DNA of 64,000 nt from positions 248,001-312,000 of the forward strand of contig NZ_JAHHZQ010000001.1 of the NCBI RefSeq assembly GCF_022606355.1, read 5' to 3'. Positions 25,070 through 33,957 of this stretch are shown in pieces (the first letter of the stretch is position 1; each line of letters starts with the position of its first letter). The notes under the pieces were generated by a model. The model saw only the letters and a program-made list of their open reading frames with translations, was not told the origin of the DNA and searched no databases. The DNA comes from Leifsonia shinshuensis (GTDB taxonomy: Bacteria > Actinomycetota > Actinomycetes > Actinomycetales > Microbacteriaceae). The translations under genes were made by a program, and so were the position numbers.

Positions 25070-26398
25070 TCAGGACTCGGTCTCGTCGAGGATGGGGACG
25101 CGCCGGGAGGCCGCCCACGCGGCGAGCAGGGTGATGATCGACATGATCGCCAGCACGATGCCGGGGTGCCACCAGGCGTTGCCCACGGCCTGCCCGAAGA
25201 TCAGCGTGAGCGCGGGTACGAACGAGGTGAGCAGCGCGGCGACGCTGTAGGCCACCGAGAGCGCGCTGTACCGGATCGGGCTGGGGAACAGGTCGGACAT
25301 CAGGCCGCCGAGGCCCGCCCACGACAGGGTGGGCAGGATCCCGCCGATGATCATGCTGCCGACGAGCACGCCGAACGACGCCGACTGCAGCAGGAAGTAC
25401 ATCGGGAAGGCGACGAGGAGCGTGCCGATGGCGCCGATCGCGACCACGCGCGCCGAGCCGATCTTCGCGGCCCAGAGCCCGAACAGCGGGATGGTGATCA
25501 GCTGCAGGAGGCCGCCGATGGTGGTGGCTACCAGGAGGTCCTGGAACTTGAACCCGAGCACCGCGGTGCCGTAGTCGACCATGTAGGTGTTCATGAGCGA
25601 GTAGGAGCCGATGCCGAGCACTGCAGCGCCGATCGCGATCACGAACGCCGTCGGCGCCTTGGTGAACACGTCGAGGACGGGGAAGCGGTCGCGCCGGCCG
25701 GTCTCGATCAGCTTGCGGAACACCGGCGTCTCGTCGATCGACCACCGCAGGTAGAGCGAGACGAGCAGGAGCGGGAACGCTGTGAGGAAGGGGATCCGCC
25801 AGCCCCACGCGGCGATGTCGGCCTGCGACATCGTGAGGGTGAGGACGATGAACACCACGGCGCTCAGGATGGAGCCGACCGGGGAGCCGAGCTGGGGGAG
25901 CGCTGCGTAGAAGCCGCGGCGCTTCGGGTTGGCGTATTCGGTGGCGAGCAGGATCGAGCCTCCCCACTCCCCGCCGAGCGAGAGTCCCTGGACGAGCCGG
26001 AGGAGCACGAGCGCGACGCCGCCGAACCAGCCGGCCGCCGCGTAGCTCGGCAGCACGCCGACGAGACCGGTGCTGACGCCCATCAGCAGAATCGTCATCA
26101 GCAGCACGGGACGGCGGCCGATGCGGTCGCCCAGGTGGCCGAACACCACGGCGCCGACCGGGCGGATGACGAAGCCTGCCGCGATCGCGAGGAACCCGGC
26201 CAGCACACCTCCGAAGGCGCCGAGCGGTGTGAAGAACAACGGGCCGACGAAGAAGGCGGCGAAGTACGCGTAGAGGTAGAAGTCGTACGATTCGAGGGAG
26301 GTTCCGACGAACGAAGCGATGGCGACGCGGCGAGCCGTGCCCGGGGTGATCCCGGGGCGGTCGGTCTCGCTGGCGGCGAGCGTGGGGGTGGAGGTCAC
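25070..26398 (-). CDS. MFS transporter, metabolite:H+ symporter (MHS) type
   Basis: 442 residues, 12 predicted hydrophobic segments. MHS signatures: FVGTSLESYDFYLYAYFAAF at the N-terminus, motif A GHLGDRIGRRPVL between TM2 and TM3, and LVQGLSLGGEWGG in TM4 region. Relatives import organic acids or osmolytes (citrate, alpha-ketoglutarate, proline/betaine, shikimate). Start is GTG 26398 with AGAAGGA 10 nt upstream. Divergent from the TetR gene with an operator-like repeat between them, so probably a substrate-inducible importer. Confidence 0.88.
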   Translation of the reverse strand: MTSTPTLAASETDRPGITPGTARRVAIASFVGTSLESYDFYLYAYFAAFFVGPLFFTPLGAFGGVLAGFLAIAAGFVIRPVGAVVFGHLGDRIGRRPVLLMTILLMGVSTGLVGVLPSYAAAGWFGGVALVLLRLVQGLSLGGEWGGSILLATEYANPKRRGFYAALPQLGSPVGSILSAVVFIVLTLTMSQADIAAWGWRIPFLTAFPLLLVSLYLRWSIDETPVFRKLIETGRRDRFPVLDVFTKAPTAFVIAIGAAVLGIGSYSLMNTYMVDYGTAVLGFKFQDLLVATTIGGLLQLITIPLFGLWAAKIGSARVVAIGAIGTLLVAFPMYFLLQSASFGVLVGSMIIGGILPTLSWAGLGGLMSDLFPSPIRYSALSVAYSVAALLTSFVPALTLIFGQAVGNAWWHPGIVLAIMSIITLLAAWAASRRVPILDETES

Positions 26399-26422
26399 GG
26401 GTGTCCTTCTGACAGGGGTATC

Positions 26423-26435
26423 TGAACCGGGTCCA
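26423..26435. promoter_or_regulatory. Candidate operator between MHS transporter and TetR
   Basis: TGAACC-G-GGTCCA, a 13-bp inverted repeat with one mismatch, in the 64-bp divergent spacer. Overlaps the region where both promoters must lie. Confidence 0.45.
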
Positions 26436-26462
26436 ATAATAGGCGTGAGGAGACAACGCACG

Positions 26463-27095
26463 ATGACACCGCGCCATTCCAGCGGCCACGGCACCGGCGG
26501 ATCCGGCCGGCCCAGAGCCTCCTCCCGCGGGATGCTGGCCGAGGCGGCGGGCGAGCTGTTCCTCGAGCAGACCTATGCGGGAACGACGGTCGACGACATA
26601 GCGCGCAGGGCCGGCGTGAGCCGGGCGACCTTCTTCAACTACTTCTCGTCGAAGAGCGATCTGCTGTGGCTGGAGGTCGACGAGTCGCTGGCGGCGTTTC
26701 CCGCGATGCTCGCTGCGGCCGACGACGACGTGGAGCCGATGGCCGCGGTGCTCGCCGCGGTGCTGCGGCTGGCCGACGGATTCGGCCCGGAGCGACTGCC
26801 TCTCGCCGTGACGCAGGTGGAGCTGATGGGCACCGATGACGAGCTCCAGGCCTCCGCGCTCCCGCGCTTCCTGGCGGTGGTACGTCAGGTGGCGCTCGCC
26901 ATCGCCCGGAGGTCGGGGGACGATCCCGACGGCCTCCTGCCGCGGGCCGCGGCGACCGCGGTGGTCGGTGCCGCCGTAGCCGCTGCGGGGGTGTGGGCCC
27001 GCGCCGGGGTGGGCAGAGGGCCACTGAGGCCGGTCGTGCGCGACGCCGTCGAACCCGTCTGCGCGGGCTTCGCGGCCGCCCTCGCGAACCGATAG
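26463..27095 (+). CDS. TetR family transcriptional regulator
   Basis: 210 residues. N-terminal HTH: TTVDDIARRAGVSRATFFNYFSSKSDL, textbook TetR. The C-terminal ligand domain is Ala-rich with no recognised subfamily. ATG 26463 has GAGGAG 9 nt upstream. Divergent from the MHS transporter it likely controls. Its TAG stop (27093-27095) doubles as the first half of the -10 hexamer for the ileS leader. Confidence 0.87.
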   Translation: MTPRHSSGHGTGGSGRPRASSRGMLAEAAGELFLEQTYAGTTVDDIARRAGVSRATFFNYFSSKSDLLWLEVDESLAAFPAMLAAADDDVEPMAAVLAAVLRLADGFGPERLPLAVTQVELMGTDDELQASALPRFLAVVRQVALAIARRSGDDPDGLLPRAAATAVVGAAVAAAGVWARAGVGRGPLRPVVRDAVEPVCAGFAAALANR

Positions 27096-27098
27096 ACT
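27093..27098 (+). promoter_or_regulatory. ileS: -10 element of the ileS operon
   Basis: TAGACT; its first three bases are the stop codon of the tetR gene. It lies about 7-10 nt before the 5' end of the T-box leader. Confidence 0.55.
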
Positions 27099-27104
27099 GG
27101 TGCG

Positions 27105-27312
27105 AACGACATCGACCCGGCCATCACCGGTGAGTCTTCGGAAGAACGGCGGGCACTCGCCCGCTCACTAGAACCGAACGGGGCAGGCCCGTCACAGCCG
27201 CAGACGAGAGGTTCCCTCCGGCGACGCGGCCGGCGGGGGCAAGCGGGGTGGTACCGCGGCGGGCGTGCGAGCGTCCGGCGTCCTCGTGCAGAGTCGAAAA
27301 CTGCCAGGAGAG
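27105..27312 (+). promoter_or_regulatory. T-box riboswitch controlling ileS (short Stem I, translational type)
   Basis: The conserved T-box sequence GGGTGGTACCGCG is at 27246-27258, with the TGGT bulge that pairs with the ACCA end of uncharged tRNA. Near the 5' end a very short hairpin CCGG-CCATCA-CCGG (27117-27130) presents ATC (27123-27125), an isoleucine codon, in its loop, as in the ultrashort Stem I class known from actinobacterial ileS leaders. No intrinsic terminator with a U-tract lies between the T-box and ileS, and the ribosome-binding site AGGAGAG follows after 48 nt, so control is probably at translation initiation: uncharged tRNA-Ile frees the site. Confidence 0.88.
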
Positions 27313-27314
27313 AG

Positions 27315-30300
27315 ATGCCGTACCCCAAGTCAGCGCCCGACGAGTCAGCGCCGAACGAGTCAGCGCCGAACGCATCCGCCGAGCCCGTGCGTGAGCCGCG
27401 GCAGGATGTCACGCCATCGCCGGCGTTCCCGGAGATCGAGACCGATGTGCTGGCGTTCTGGGCCGAGGACGGCACGTTCCGCGCGTCGGTCGACAACCGA
27501 GAGGGTGCGCCGGAGTGGGTCTTCTACGACGGCCCGCCGTTCGCGAACGGCCTCCCGCACTACGGCCACCTGCTCACCGGCTACGCGAAGGACGTCTTCC
27601 CGCGCTTCCAGACCATGCGCGGCAAGAAGGTCGAGCGGAGGTTCGGCTGGGACACGCACGGGCTCCCCGCCGAGCTCGAGGCTGAGCGGCAGCTCGGCAT
27701 CACCGACAAGAGCCAGATCGAGGAGATGGGGCTCGCGGCCTTCAACCAGGCCGCGAAGGACTCGGTGCTGCGCTACACCCGCGAGTGGCAGGAGTACGTC
27801 ACCCGTCAGGCGCGCTGGGTGGACTTCGACAACGACTACAAGACGCTGGACACCTCTTACATGGAGTCCGTGATCTGGGCGTTCAAGCAGCTGCACGAGA
27901 AGGGTCTCGCCTACGAGGGCCACCGTGTGCTGCCGTACTGCTGGCGCGACCAGACCCCGCTGTCGAACCACGAGCTGCGCATGGACGACGACGTCTACAA
28001 GCTGCGCCAGGACCAGACGGTCACGGTGACCTTCCCGCTCACCGGTGCGAAGGCCGAGGCCCTCGGGCTCACCGGCGTGCGCGCCCTGGCCTGGACGACC
28101 ACGCCGTGGACGCTGCCGACCAACCTCGCGCTCGTGGTCGGCCCCGACATCCGGTACGCGGTCGTCCCCGCCGGTCCGAACGGCGCGGCCGACGTGCACG
28201 GACGCGCAGGCGGCCGGCACAGCGCAGGGCTCCAGGAGGAGTCCTTGAGCGGCGAGTACCTGCTGGCCGTCGACCTGGTCGGCAACTACGCCAAGGAGCT
28301 CGGCTACGGGTCGCCGGAGGCGGCTCGCGAGGCGATCAGCCGCACGGTCGCCGGCCGCGACCTGGAGGGCGTCACCTACGACCGGCTCTGGGACTACTAC
28401 GCCGACACCGAGAAGTACGGCACGCAGAACGCGTGGCAGATCCTGGTCGACGACTACGTCACCACAGAGGACGGCACCGGCATCGTCCATCAGGCGCCCG
28501 CCTACGGCGAGGACGACCAGCGGGTCTGCGAGGCCGCCGGCATCCCGGTGATCATCTCGGTCGACGACGGCGCGCGCTTCCTCCCCGAGGTGCAGGACGT
28601 CGCCGGCCTGCAGGTCTTCGAGGCGAACAAGCCGCTCACCACGCTGCTGCGCGAGGAGGGGCGGCTGCTGCGCCAGGCGAGCTACGAGCACTCGTACCCG
28701 CACTGCTGGCGCTGCCGCAACCCGCTTATCTACAAGGCCGTCTCGAGCTGGTTCGTGCGCGTCACCGAGTTCCGCGACCGCATGGTCGAGCTCAACCAGG
28801 GCATCAACTGGGTGCCGGAGAACGTCAAGGACGGCCAGTTCGGCAAGTGGCTCGCGGGCGCCCGCGACTGGTCCGTGTCGCGCAACCGCTACTTCGGTTC
28901 GCCCATCCCGGTGTGGAAGAGCGACGACCCCGCCTACCCGCGTGTCGACGTCTACGGCTCGCTGGAGGAGCTCGAGCGCGACTTCGGGCGGCTGCCGGTG
29001 AACGCCGCGGGCGAGCCCGACCTGCACCGACCGTTCATCGACGAGCTGACCCGCCCCAACCCCGACGACCCGTCGGGCCGTTCGACGATGCGCCGCATCC
29101 CGGATGTGCTCGACGTGTGGTTCGACTCGGGGTCGATGCCGTTCGCCCAGGTGCACTACCCGTTCGAGAACCACGACTGGTTCGACAGCCACAACCCGGC
29201 GGACTTCATCGTCGAGTACATCGGCCAGACGCGCGGCTGGTTCTACCTGCTGCACACGCTCGGCACGGCGCTGTTCGACCGGCCGGCATTCACGAACGTG
29301 ATCTCGCACGGCATCGTGCTCGGCAGCGACGGGCAGAAGATGTCGAAGTCGCTGCGCAACTACCCCGACGTCAACGAGGTCTTCGACCGCGACGGCTCCG
29401 ACCCGATGCGCTGGTTCCTGATGTCGAGCCCCGTGCTGCGCGGCGGCAATCTGATCGTGACGGAGGAGGGCATCCGCGAGGGCGTCCGCCAGGTCCTGCT
29501 GCCGCTCTGGAGCACCTGGTACTTCTTCTCGCTGTACGCCAACGCCACGGGCTACGAGGCCAAGCACTCCACGGCATCCACCGACGTCCTCGACCGCTAC
29601 CTGCTGGCCAAGACGCGCGATCTCGTGGAGGCTGTGACCGCCGACCTCGACGGCCTCGACTCGACGCTCGCCGCCGCGAAACTCCGCGACTTCGCCGACG
29701 TGCTCACCAACTGGTACGTGCGCCGTTCCCGCGACCGGTTCTGGACCGGCGTGTCGGAGGACGGCACCGGCACCGAGGCGTTCGACACCCTCTACACGGT
29801 GCTCGAGACCCTGACGCGCGTCGCGGCGCCGCTGCTGCCGCTGGTCACCGAGCGCATCTGGAAAGACCTGACCGGGGGCCGCAGCGTCCATCTGACCGAC
29901 TGGCCGGAGGCCGATGTCTTCCCCGCGGACGACGCGCTGGTCGACGCCATGGACCGCATCCGTGCGATCAGCTCGACCACGCTCTCGCTGCGCAAGCAGT
30001 CGGGACGCCGGGTCCGGCTCCCGCTGGCATCGTTGACCGTGGTCGCCGCCGACGCCGAGGCGCTGAGGCCGTTCGAGGCGATCCTGCGCGACGAGCTCAA
30101 CGTCAAGGCCGTGGAGCTGGTCGAGCTCGCCGACGACAGCGCGGCCTCCTATGGCATCACCAGCCGCCTCACCGTCAACGCGCGGGCGGCGGGCCCGCGG
30201 CTCGGCAAACAGGTGCAGCAGGTCATCCAGGCCGCCCGGTCCGGCGACTGGTCGGAGCACGACGGAGTCGTTACCGTGGGCGGCGTGGAGCTGGTCGAGG

Positions 30301-30728
30301 GCGAGTACGAGCTGGTCCTGGAGGCCGCCCAGACCGACGAGAACGCCTCGTCGGCGCTTGCGCTGCTCCCCGGCGGCGGCTTCGTGCTGCTCGACACCGC
30401 CACGACGCCCGAGCTGGAGGCCGAGGGCCTGGCCCGCGACGTCATCCGCGCCGTGCAGGACACCCGCAAGGCGGCGGGCCTCGACGTGAGCGACCGGATC
30501 GAGTTGAACGTCGCTTTCGAGCACGACGACGATGTGCGGGCCCTCGCGCTCGCTGGCGACGTCGTCGACATCGCGGCCGAGACGCTGGCGCTCGAGTTCG
30601 CGCTCGTGTCGGCGACCGATGACCTCGACGACGACTCCGACGGCTTCGTCAAGGAGTTCGGCGCGGGTCAGTTCGCGAACGCCGGCCGGTTCACGGTCGG
30701 AGTGACGAAGGTGGAGGACGTGCGATGA
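27315..30728 (+). CDS. ileS: Isoleucyl-tRNA synthetase, eukaryote-like (IleS2) type
   Basis: 1137-residue class I synthetase. HIGH-type motif HYGH at 82-85 ([13 protein letters not shown]), [11 protein letters not shown] near 675, [13 protein letters not shown] typical of the long IleRS type 2 found in actinobacteria and eukaryotes, which is usually less sensitive to mupirocin. A CP1 editing domain lies between. The N-terminus has an odd tandem peptide, [15 protein letters not shown], from a 15-bp DNA repeat at 27331-27375, before the domain begins at about residue 38. Preceded by AGGAGAG. It overlaps folC by 4 nt, heading an ileS-folC-DUF4233-ndk operon. Confidence 0.96.
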   Translation: MPYPKSAPDESAPNESAPNASAEPVREPRQDVTPSPAFPEIETDVLAFWAEDGTFRASVDNREGAPEWVFYDGPPFANGLPHYGHLLTGYAKDVFPRFQTMRGKKVERRFGWDTHGLPAELEAERQLGITDKSQIEEMGLAAFNQAAKDSVLRYTREWQEYVTRQARWVDFDNDYKTLDTSYMESVIWAFKQLHEKGLAYEGHRVLPYCWRDQTPLSNHELRMDDDVYKLRQDQTVTVTFPLTGAKAEALGLTGVRALAWTTTPWTLPTNLALVVGPDIRYAVVPAGPNGAADVHGRAGGRHSAGLQEESLSGEYLLAVDLVGNYAKELGYGSPEAAREAISRTVAGRDLEGVTYDRLWDYYADTEKYGTQNAWQILVDDYVTTEDGTGIVHQAPAYGEDDQRVCEAAGIPVIISVDDGARFLPEVQDVAGLQVFEANKPLTTLLREEGRLLRQASYEHSYPHCWRCRNPLIYKAVSSWFVRVTEFRDRMVELNQGINWVPENVKDGQFGKWLAGARDWSVSRNRYFGSPIPVWKSDDPAYPRVDVYGSLEELERDFGRLPVNAAGEPDLHRPFIDELTRPNPDDPSGRSTMRRIPDVLDVWFDSGSMPFAQVHYPFENHDWFDSHNPADFIVEYIGQTRGWFYLLHTLGTALFDRPAFTNVISHGIVLGSDGQKMSKSLRNYPDVNEVFDRDGSDPMRWFLMSSPVLRGGNLIVTEEGIREGVRQVLLPLWSTWYFFSLYANATGYEAKHSTASTDVLDRYLLAKTRDLVEAVTADLDGLDSTLAAAKLRDFADVLTNWYVRRSRDRFWTGVSEDGTGTEAFDTLYTVLETLTRVAAPLLPLVTERIWKDLTGGRSVHLTDWPEADVFPADDALVDAMDRIRAISSTTLSLRKQSGRRVRLPLASLTVVAADAEALRPFEAILRDELNVKAVELVELADDSAASYGITSRLTVNARAAGPRLGKQVQQVIQAARSGDWSEHDGVVTVGGVELVEGEYELVLEAAQTDENASSALALLPGGGFVLLDTATTPELEAEGLARDVIRAVQDTRKAAGLDVSDRIELNVAFEHDDDVRALALAGDVVDIAAETLALEFALVSATDDLDDDSDGFVKEFGAGQFANAGRFTVGVTKVEDVR

Positions 30729-32092
30729 CCGACGACGACGAGCTGCGCGACGAGGCCGACGCCGTCTACCAGGCGCTGCTCGCCCGCATCGGCGAGGGCG
30801 CCCCTGAGCGTCGGCTGGACGCCACACGTCGTGCTGTCGAGCTGCTCGGCGACCCTCAGCGGGCGTACCCGATCATCCACATCACCGGCACCAACGGCAA
30901 GACCTCGACCAGCCGGATCGCCGAGAGCATCCTGCGGGCCTACGGGCTGCGCACCGGCCTGTTGACCAGCCCGCACCTGGTGCGCTTCAACGAACGCATC
31001 ATGATCGACGGCCAGCCGATCTCCGACGAGGCGCTCGTGCGCAACTGGGACGATGTGCGCCCGTATCTCGAGATCGTCGACGCGGAGCTGGAGGAGCAGG
31101 GCTCGGCGCCGCTGACGTTCTTCGAGGCGTTGACGGCACTCGCCTTCGCCGCGTTCGCCGACGCCCCCGTCGACGTCGCGGTGATCGAGGTCGGCATGGG
31201 CGGCGAGTGGGACTCGACCAACGTGGGCGACGGTCAGGTGGCGGTGTTCACGCCGATCTCGCTCGACCACACCCGGCAGCTGGGCGAAACGGTCCGCGAG
31301 ATCGCCCGCACCAAGTCGGGGATCATCAAGCCTGCCGCCGACGTCGTCAGCTCCGCCCAGGTGCCGGAGGCCATGGCCGAGCTGGAGGAGGCTGCGCGGC
31401 TGACCGAGTCCACCCTGGCTGCGGCGCCGCAGGCCTTCGACGTCGTCGACACACGCGTCGCCGTCGGAGGCCAGCTCGTGACGGTGCGCGGTCGCGCGGC
31501 GACCTACGAGGATGTCTTCCTCCCGCTGTACGGCGACCACCAGGCGCAGAACGCCGCCGTCGCCGTCGCGGCGGTGGAGACGTTCCTGGGGCGTGGCGGC
31601 CAGCCGCTCAAGACGGACCTGGTGGAGGAGGGCTTCGCCACCGCGACCTCGCCCGGCCGGCTGCAGCTGATCGGCGTCGAGCCGACCGTCCTGGTCGACG
31701 CCGCGCACAATCCCGCGGGGGCGGCGACGCTCGCCGACGCGATGCGCCGCTACTTCGACTTCGACGAGCTGACCTTCGTGCTCGGCAGCCTCGGCGACAA
31801 GGACGCGCGCGGCGTCGTCCGGGCGCTCGTGCCCGTCGCCACGCAGTTCTTCGTGACCGAGCCGGCGTCCGACCGTGCGCTTCCCGCCGAGGAGCTCGGC
31901 GACGTCGTGCGCGACGAGGCGGGCGACGAGGCGACCATCGTCTACTCGGACGCGCTCGACGCCCTGGAGGCCGCCCGCGAGTGGGCGGGCGAGGAGCCGC
32001 GTCGCGCCGTGGTCGTCACCGGGTCGATCGTTCTCGTCGGCGCCGCCATGGCCCATGCCGAGGAGCAGGGCTGGAAGGACGCGACGGCGTGA
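30725..32092 (+). CDS. folC: Folylpolyglutamate synthase / dihydrofolate synthase
   Basis: 455-residue Mur-ligase-family enzyme that adds glutamate to dihydropteroate and folates. P-loop GTNGKT at residues 55-60, the Mg-binding omega-type segment [13 protein letters not shown], and the Mur-like [16 protein letters not shown] motif near 320-335. The first codons overlap ileS (ATGA) and the last overlap the DUF4233 gene (GTGA). ileS may thus set folC expression through the T-box. Confidence 0.95.
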   Translation: MTDDDELRDEADAVYQALLARIGEGAPERRLDATRRAVELLGDPQRAYPIIHITGTNGKTSTSRIAESILRAYGLRTGLLTSPHLVRFNERIMIDGQPISDEALVRNWDDVRPYLEIVDAELEEQGSAPLTFFEALTALAFAAFADAPVDVAVIEVGMGGEWDSTNVGDGQVAVFTPISLDHTRQLGETVREIARTKSGIIKPAADVVSSAQVPEAMAELEEAARLTESTLAAAPQAFDVVDTRVAVGGQLVTVRGRAATYEDVFLPLYGDHQAQNAAVAVAAVETFLGRGGQPLKTDLVEEGFATATSPGRLQLIGVEPTVLVDAAHNPAGAATLADAMRRYFDFDELTFVLGSLGDKDARGVVRALVPVATQFFVTEPASDRALPAEELGDVVRDEAGDEATIVYSDALDALEAAREWAGEEPRRAVVVTGSIVLVGAAMAHAEEQGWKDATA

Positions 32093-32487
32093 GCGACCAG
32101 ACCCCCGGCGACCCCGACGCGCCCGCGAAAGCTCCGCGCGCCCGCCGTCAGCGCTCGCTCCGCGAGAGCCTCGGCTCCATCGTGCTGGGCTTCGAGCTCA
32201 TCGTCGTCTTCCTGGGAGCCCTCGTGCTCTTCGGGCTCAAGAGCCTGCCCGCGTGGATCGCGCTGGGCGGGGGAGCAGTGGTCGTCCTCCTGATGATCGC
32301 CGCCATCGGGCTGATGCGGAACCGCGTCGGCGTCGTCCTGGGGTGGATCGTGCAGCTCCTCGTCGTCGCTGCGGGGTTCCTCGTGCCCGCCTTCTTCATC
32401 GTGGGGGCGATCTTCACGGCCATGTGGACCTACTGCATGATCGCCGCCTCCCGCATCGACCGGAACAACCGAACGGAGATCAGATGA
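32089..32487 (+). CDS. DUF4233 membrane protein
   Basis: 132 residues with four hydrophobic segments (about 28-48, 52-74, 82-104 and 100-118) after a basic Pro/Ala-rich N-terminus; matches the small conserved DUF4233 membrane protein found between folC and ndk in actinobacteria (Rv2446c position). Starts at GTG overlapping folC and ends overlapping ndk (ATGA). Function unknown. Confidence 0.85.
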   Translation: MSDQTPGDPDAPAKAPRARRQRSLRESLGSIVLGFELIVVFLGALVLFGLKSLPAWIALGGGAVVVLLMIAAIGLMRNRVGVVLGWIVQLLVVAAGFLVPAFFIVGAIFTAMWTYCMIAASRIDRNNRTEIR

Positions 32488-32906
32488 CCACCGCTGTCGA
32501 AGAGACCCTCGTCCTCGTCAAGCCAGACGGAGTCGCCCGCAACCTCACGGGCGAGATCCTGCGCCGCATCGAGGCCAAGGGATACTCGCTCGTCGACGTG
32601 CGCATGCTGCAGGCCGACCGCGACCTCCTCGCGAAGCACTACGCCGAGCACGAGGGCAAGCCGTTCTACGAGCCCCTCGTCGAGTTCATGGAGTCCGGGC
32701 CGATCGTCGCCCTGCGGGTCGCGGGCAATCGCGTCATCGAGGGCTTCCGATCGCTCGCCGGCGCCACGGACCCGACCACGGCCGCCCCGGGGACGATCCG
32801 CGGCGACCTGGCCCGCGACTGGGGCCTCAAAGTGCAGCAGAACCTCGTGCACGGCTCCGACTCGCCCGAGTCGGCGCAGCGCGAGCTCGCGCTCTGGTTC
32901 GACTGA
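32484..32906 (+). CDS. ndk: Nucleoside-diphosphate kinase
   Basis: 140-residue enzyme that transfers the gamma phosphate from ATP to other nucleoside diphosphates. LVKPDGVARNLTGEI near residue 10, GFRSLAGATDP, TIRGDLARDW and the active-site His in NLVHGSDSPESA near residue 121. Last gene of the ileS operon, followed by a strong terminator. Confidence 0.96.
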   Translation: MTTAVEETLVLVKPDGVARNLTGEILRRIEAKGYSLVDVRMLQADRDLLAKHYAEHEGKPFYEPLVEFMESGPIVALRVAGNRVIEGFRSLAGATDPTTAAPGTIRGDLARDWGLKVQQNLVHGSDSPESAQRELALWFD

Positions 32907-32928
32907 GCGCGTCGCGTCAGAAACGCAG

Positions 32929-32960
32929 AAAGGCTCCCGACCATCCGGTCGGGAGCCTTT
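32929..32960. terminator. Terminator after ndk
   Basis: Perfect 14-bp stem AAAGGCTCCCGACC / GGTCGGGAGCCTTT with loop ATCC; the T-run at the 3' side and A-run at the 5' side make it work in both directions, for ndk and the convergent VKOR gene. Confidence 0.9.
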
Positions 32961-32990
32961 CCGCTCGTGAGCGGACTGCGTCGTTACGGG

Positions 32991-33635
32991 CTAGACGAAC
33001 GCGCGGTGGATCCAGTCGAGCTGGATCTGCGCCAGGATCGCCACGATGGCGTAGCTGACGATCGTGATCAGCGGCACCCAGCCGTAGAGCGTGGCGAAGA
33101 GCTTCCTGGCGCGCTCCGGAACCGGGATGTGACCCTCCTTGAGGTTGTACAGCGTGACAGCCCAGAAGGTCGGGATCGTCACGACCCAGGTGACCATGCA
33201 CCAGGGGCAGAGCACGTTGAGCACGGTGATCGACTGGGTGATCAAGAAGATGACGAGCGCGAAGGCGAGGACGACGCCGACGTTGAAGGCGATCCAGTAC
33301 CAACGGGCGAAGCGACCGGCGGCGAAGAGGCCGACACCGACGGCGATCGTGGCCGTCCAGCCGCCGAGGCCGAGGATCGGGTTCGGGAAGCCGAGCAGGG
33401 AGCCCTGCCACGAGCCCAGGTTCTTGCCGCAGCCGACGAGGACGTTGAAATTGCAGGAGAGTTGCGCGTTGGCGTTCTCCAGCAGGGCGATCTTGTCCAG
33501 CGTCAGCATCCAGGCGGCCCAGAGGCCGATGGCTCCGGCGACGATCAGGAAGATCGCGAGTGCGGTCGGCCGGCGGTACGCCGGGGGTGCTGGGTCGGTC
33601 GTCTGAGCGGTGGGCGCGGTCTTCGAGGCAGGCAC
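32991..33635 (-). CDS. Vitamin K epoxide reductase family protein
   Basis: 214-residue membrane protein, four to five hydrophobic segments. Bacterial VKOR re-oxidises DsbA-like proteins using quinone and so drives extracellular disulfide formation. The paired Cys of the periplasmic loop are in LSCNFNVLVGCG near residues 60-69 and the CxxC active site is CPWC near 143. No fused thioredoxin domain. Start is GTG 33635 (VPASKTAP), with a CATAAT -10 exactly 6 nt upstream and no Shine-Dalgarno. Confidence 0.9.
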   Translation of the reverse strand: MPASKTAPTAQTTDPAPPAYRRPTALAIFLIVAGAIGLWAAWMLTLDKIALLENANAQLSCNFNVLVGCGKNLGSWQGSLLGFPNPILGLGGWTATIAVGVGLFAAGRFARWYWIAFNVGVVLAFALVIFLITQSITVLNVLCPWCMVTWVVTIPTFWAVTLYNLKEGHIPVPERARKLFATLYGWVPLITIVSYAIVAILAQIQLDWIHRAFV

Positions 33636-33641
33636 AGTCGG

Positions 33642-33647
33642 ATTATG
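33642..33647 (-). promoter_or_regulatory. -10 element for leaderless VKOR gene
   Basis: CATAAT on the minus strand, 6 nt before GTG 33635. Confidence 0.5.
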
Positions 33648-33706
33648 GCATGACGCGACTCGGCGCTTCTGAGAACGCGGGTCGCGCCGGTCTCTCGCCC
33701 TCGACA

Positions 33707-33957
33707 TGCGATAATCATTGGATAAGTCGTCCCGACAGCACGTCGGCCGGCTCCAACAGAAGGCTTGAGGGCGCCAGGTGCGCCCGAATGAAACAGCCGG
33801 TCGCTCACGACCGGCACAAGACAAGTGAAAGCCGGACGGACGGTGCCACGAGCATCCGCCGCCCGATCAAGGATTACGGAGGGGGCCGCACGCGGCACCT
33901 CCGACGGAGAGTACCCGGCGAGCGGGTTGCCGCCGCCGGTCGAGGAGCGCACCAGCG
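33707..33957 (+). promoter_or_regulatory. Long structured leader of rne
   Basis: The gap between VKOR and rne (33636-33957, 322 nt) has no gene. It contains an extended -10, TGC-GATAAT, at 33707-33715, then about 235 nt of leader. Three clean hairpins lie near its 5' end: CCGAC/GTCGG (33732-33746), GGGCGC/GCGCCC (33769-33785) and GCCGGTCG/CGACCGGC with loop CTCA (33796-33815). E. coli rne is autoregulated by cleavage of a similarly long leader; the same is plausible here but not shown. Confidence 0.55.
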
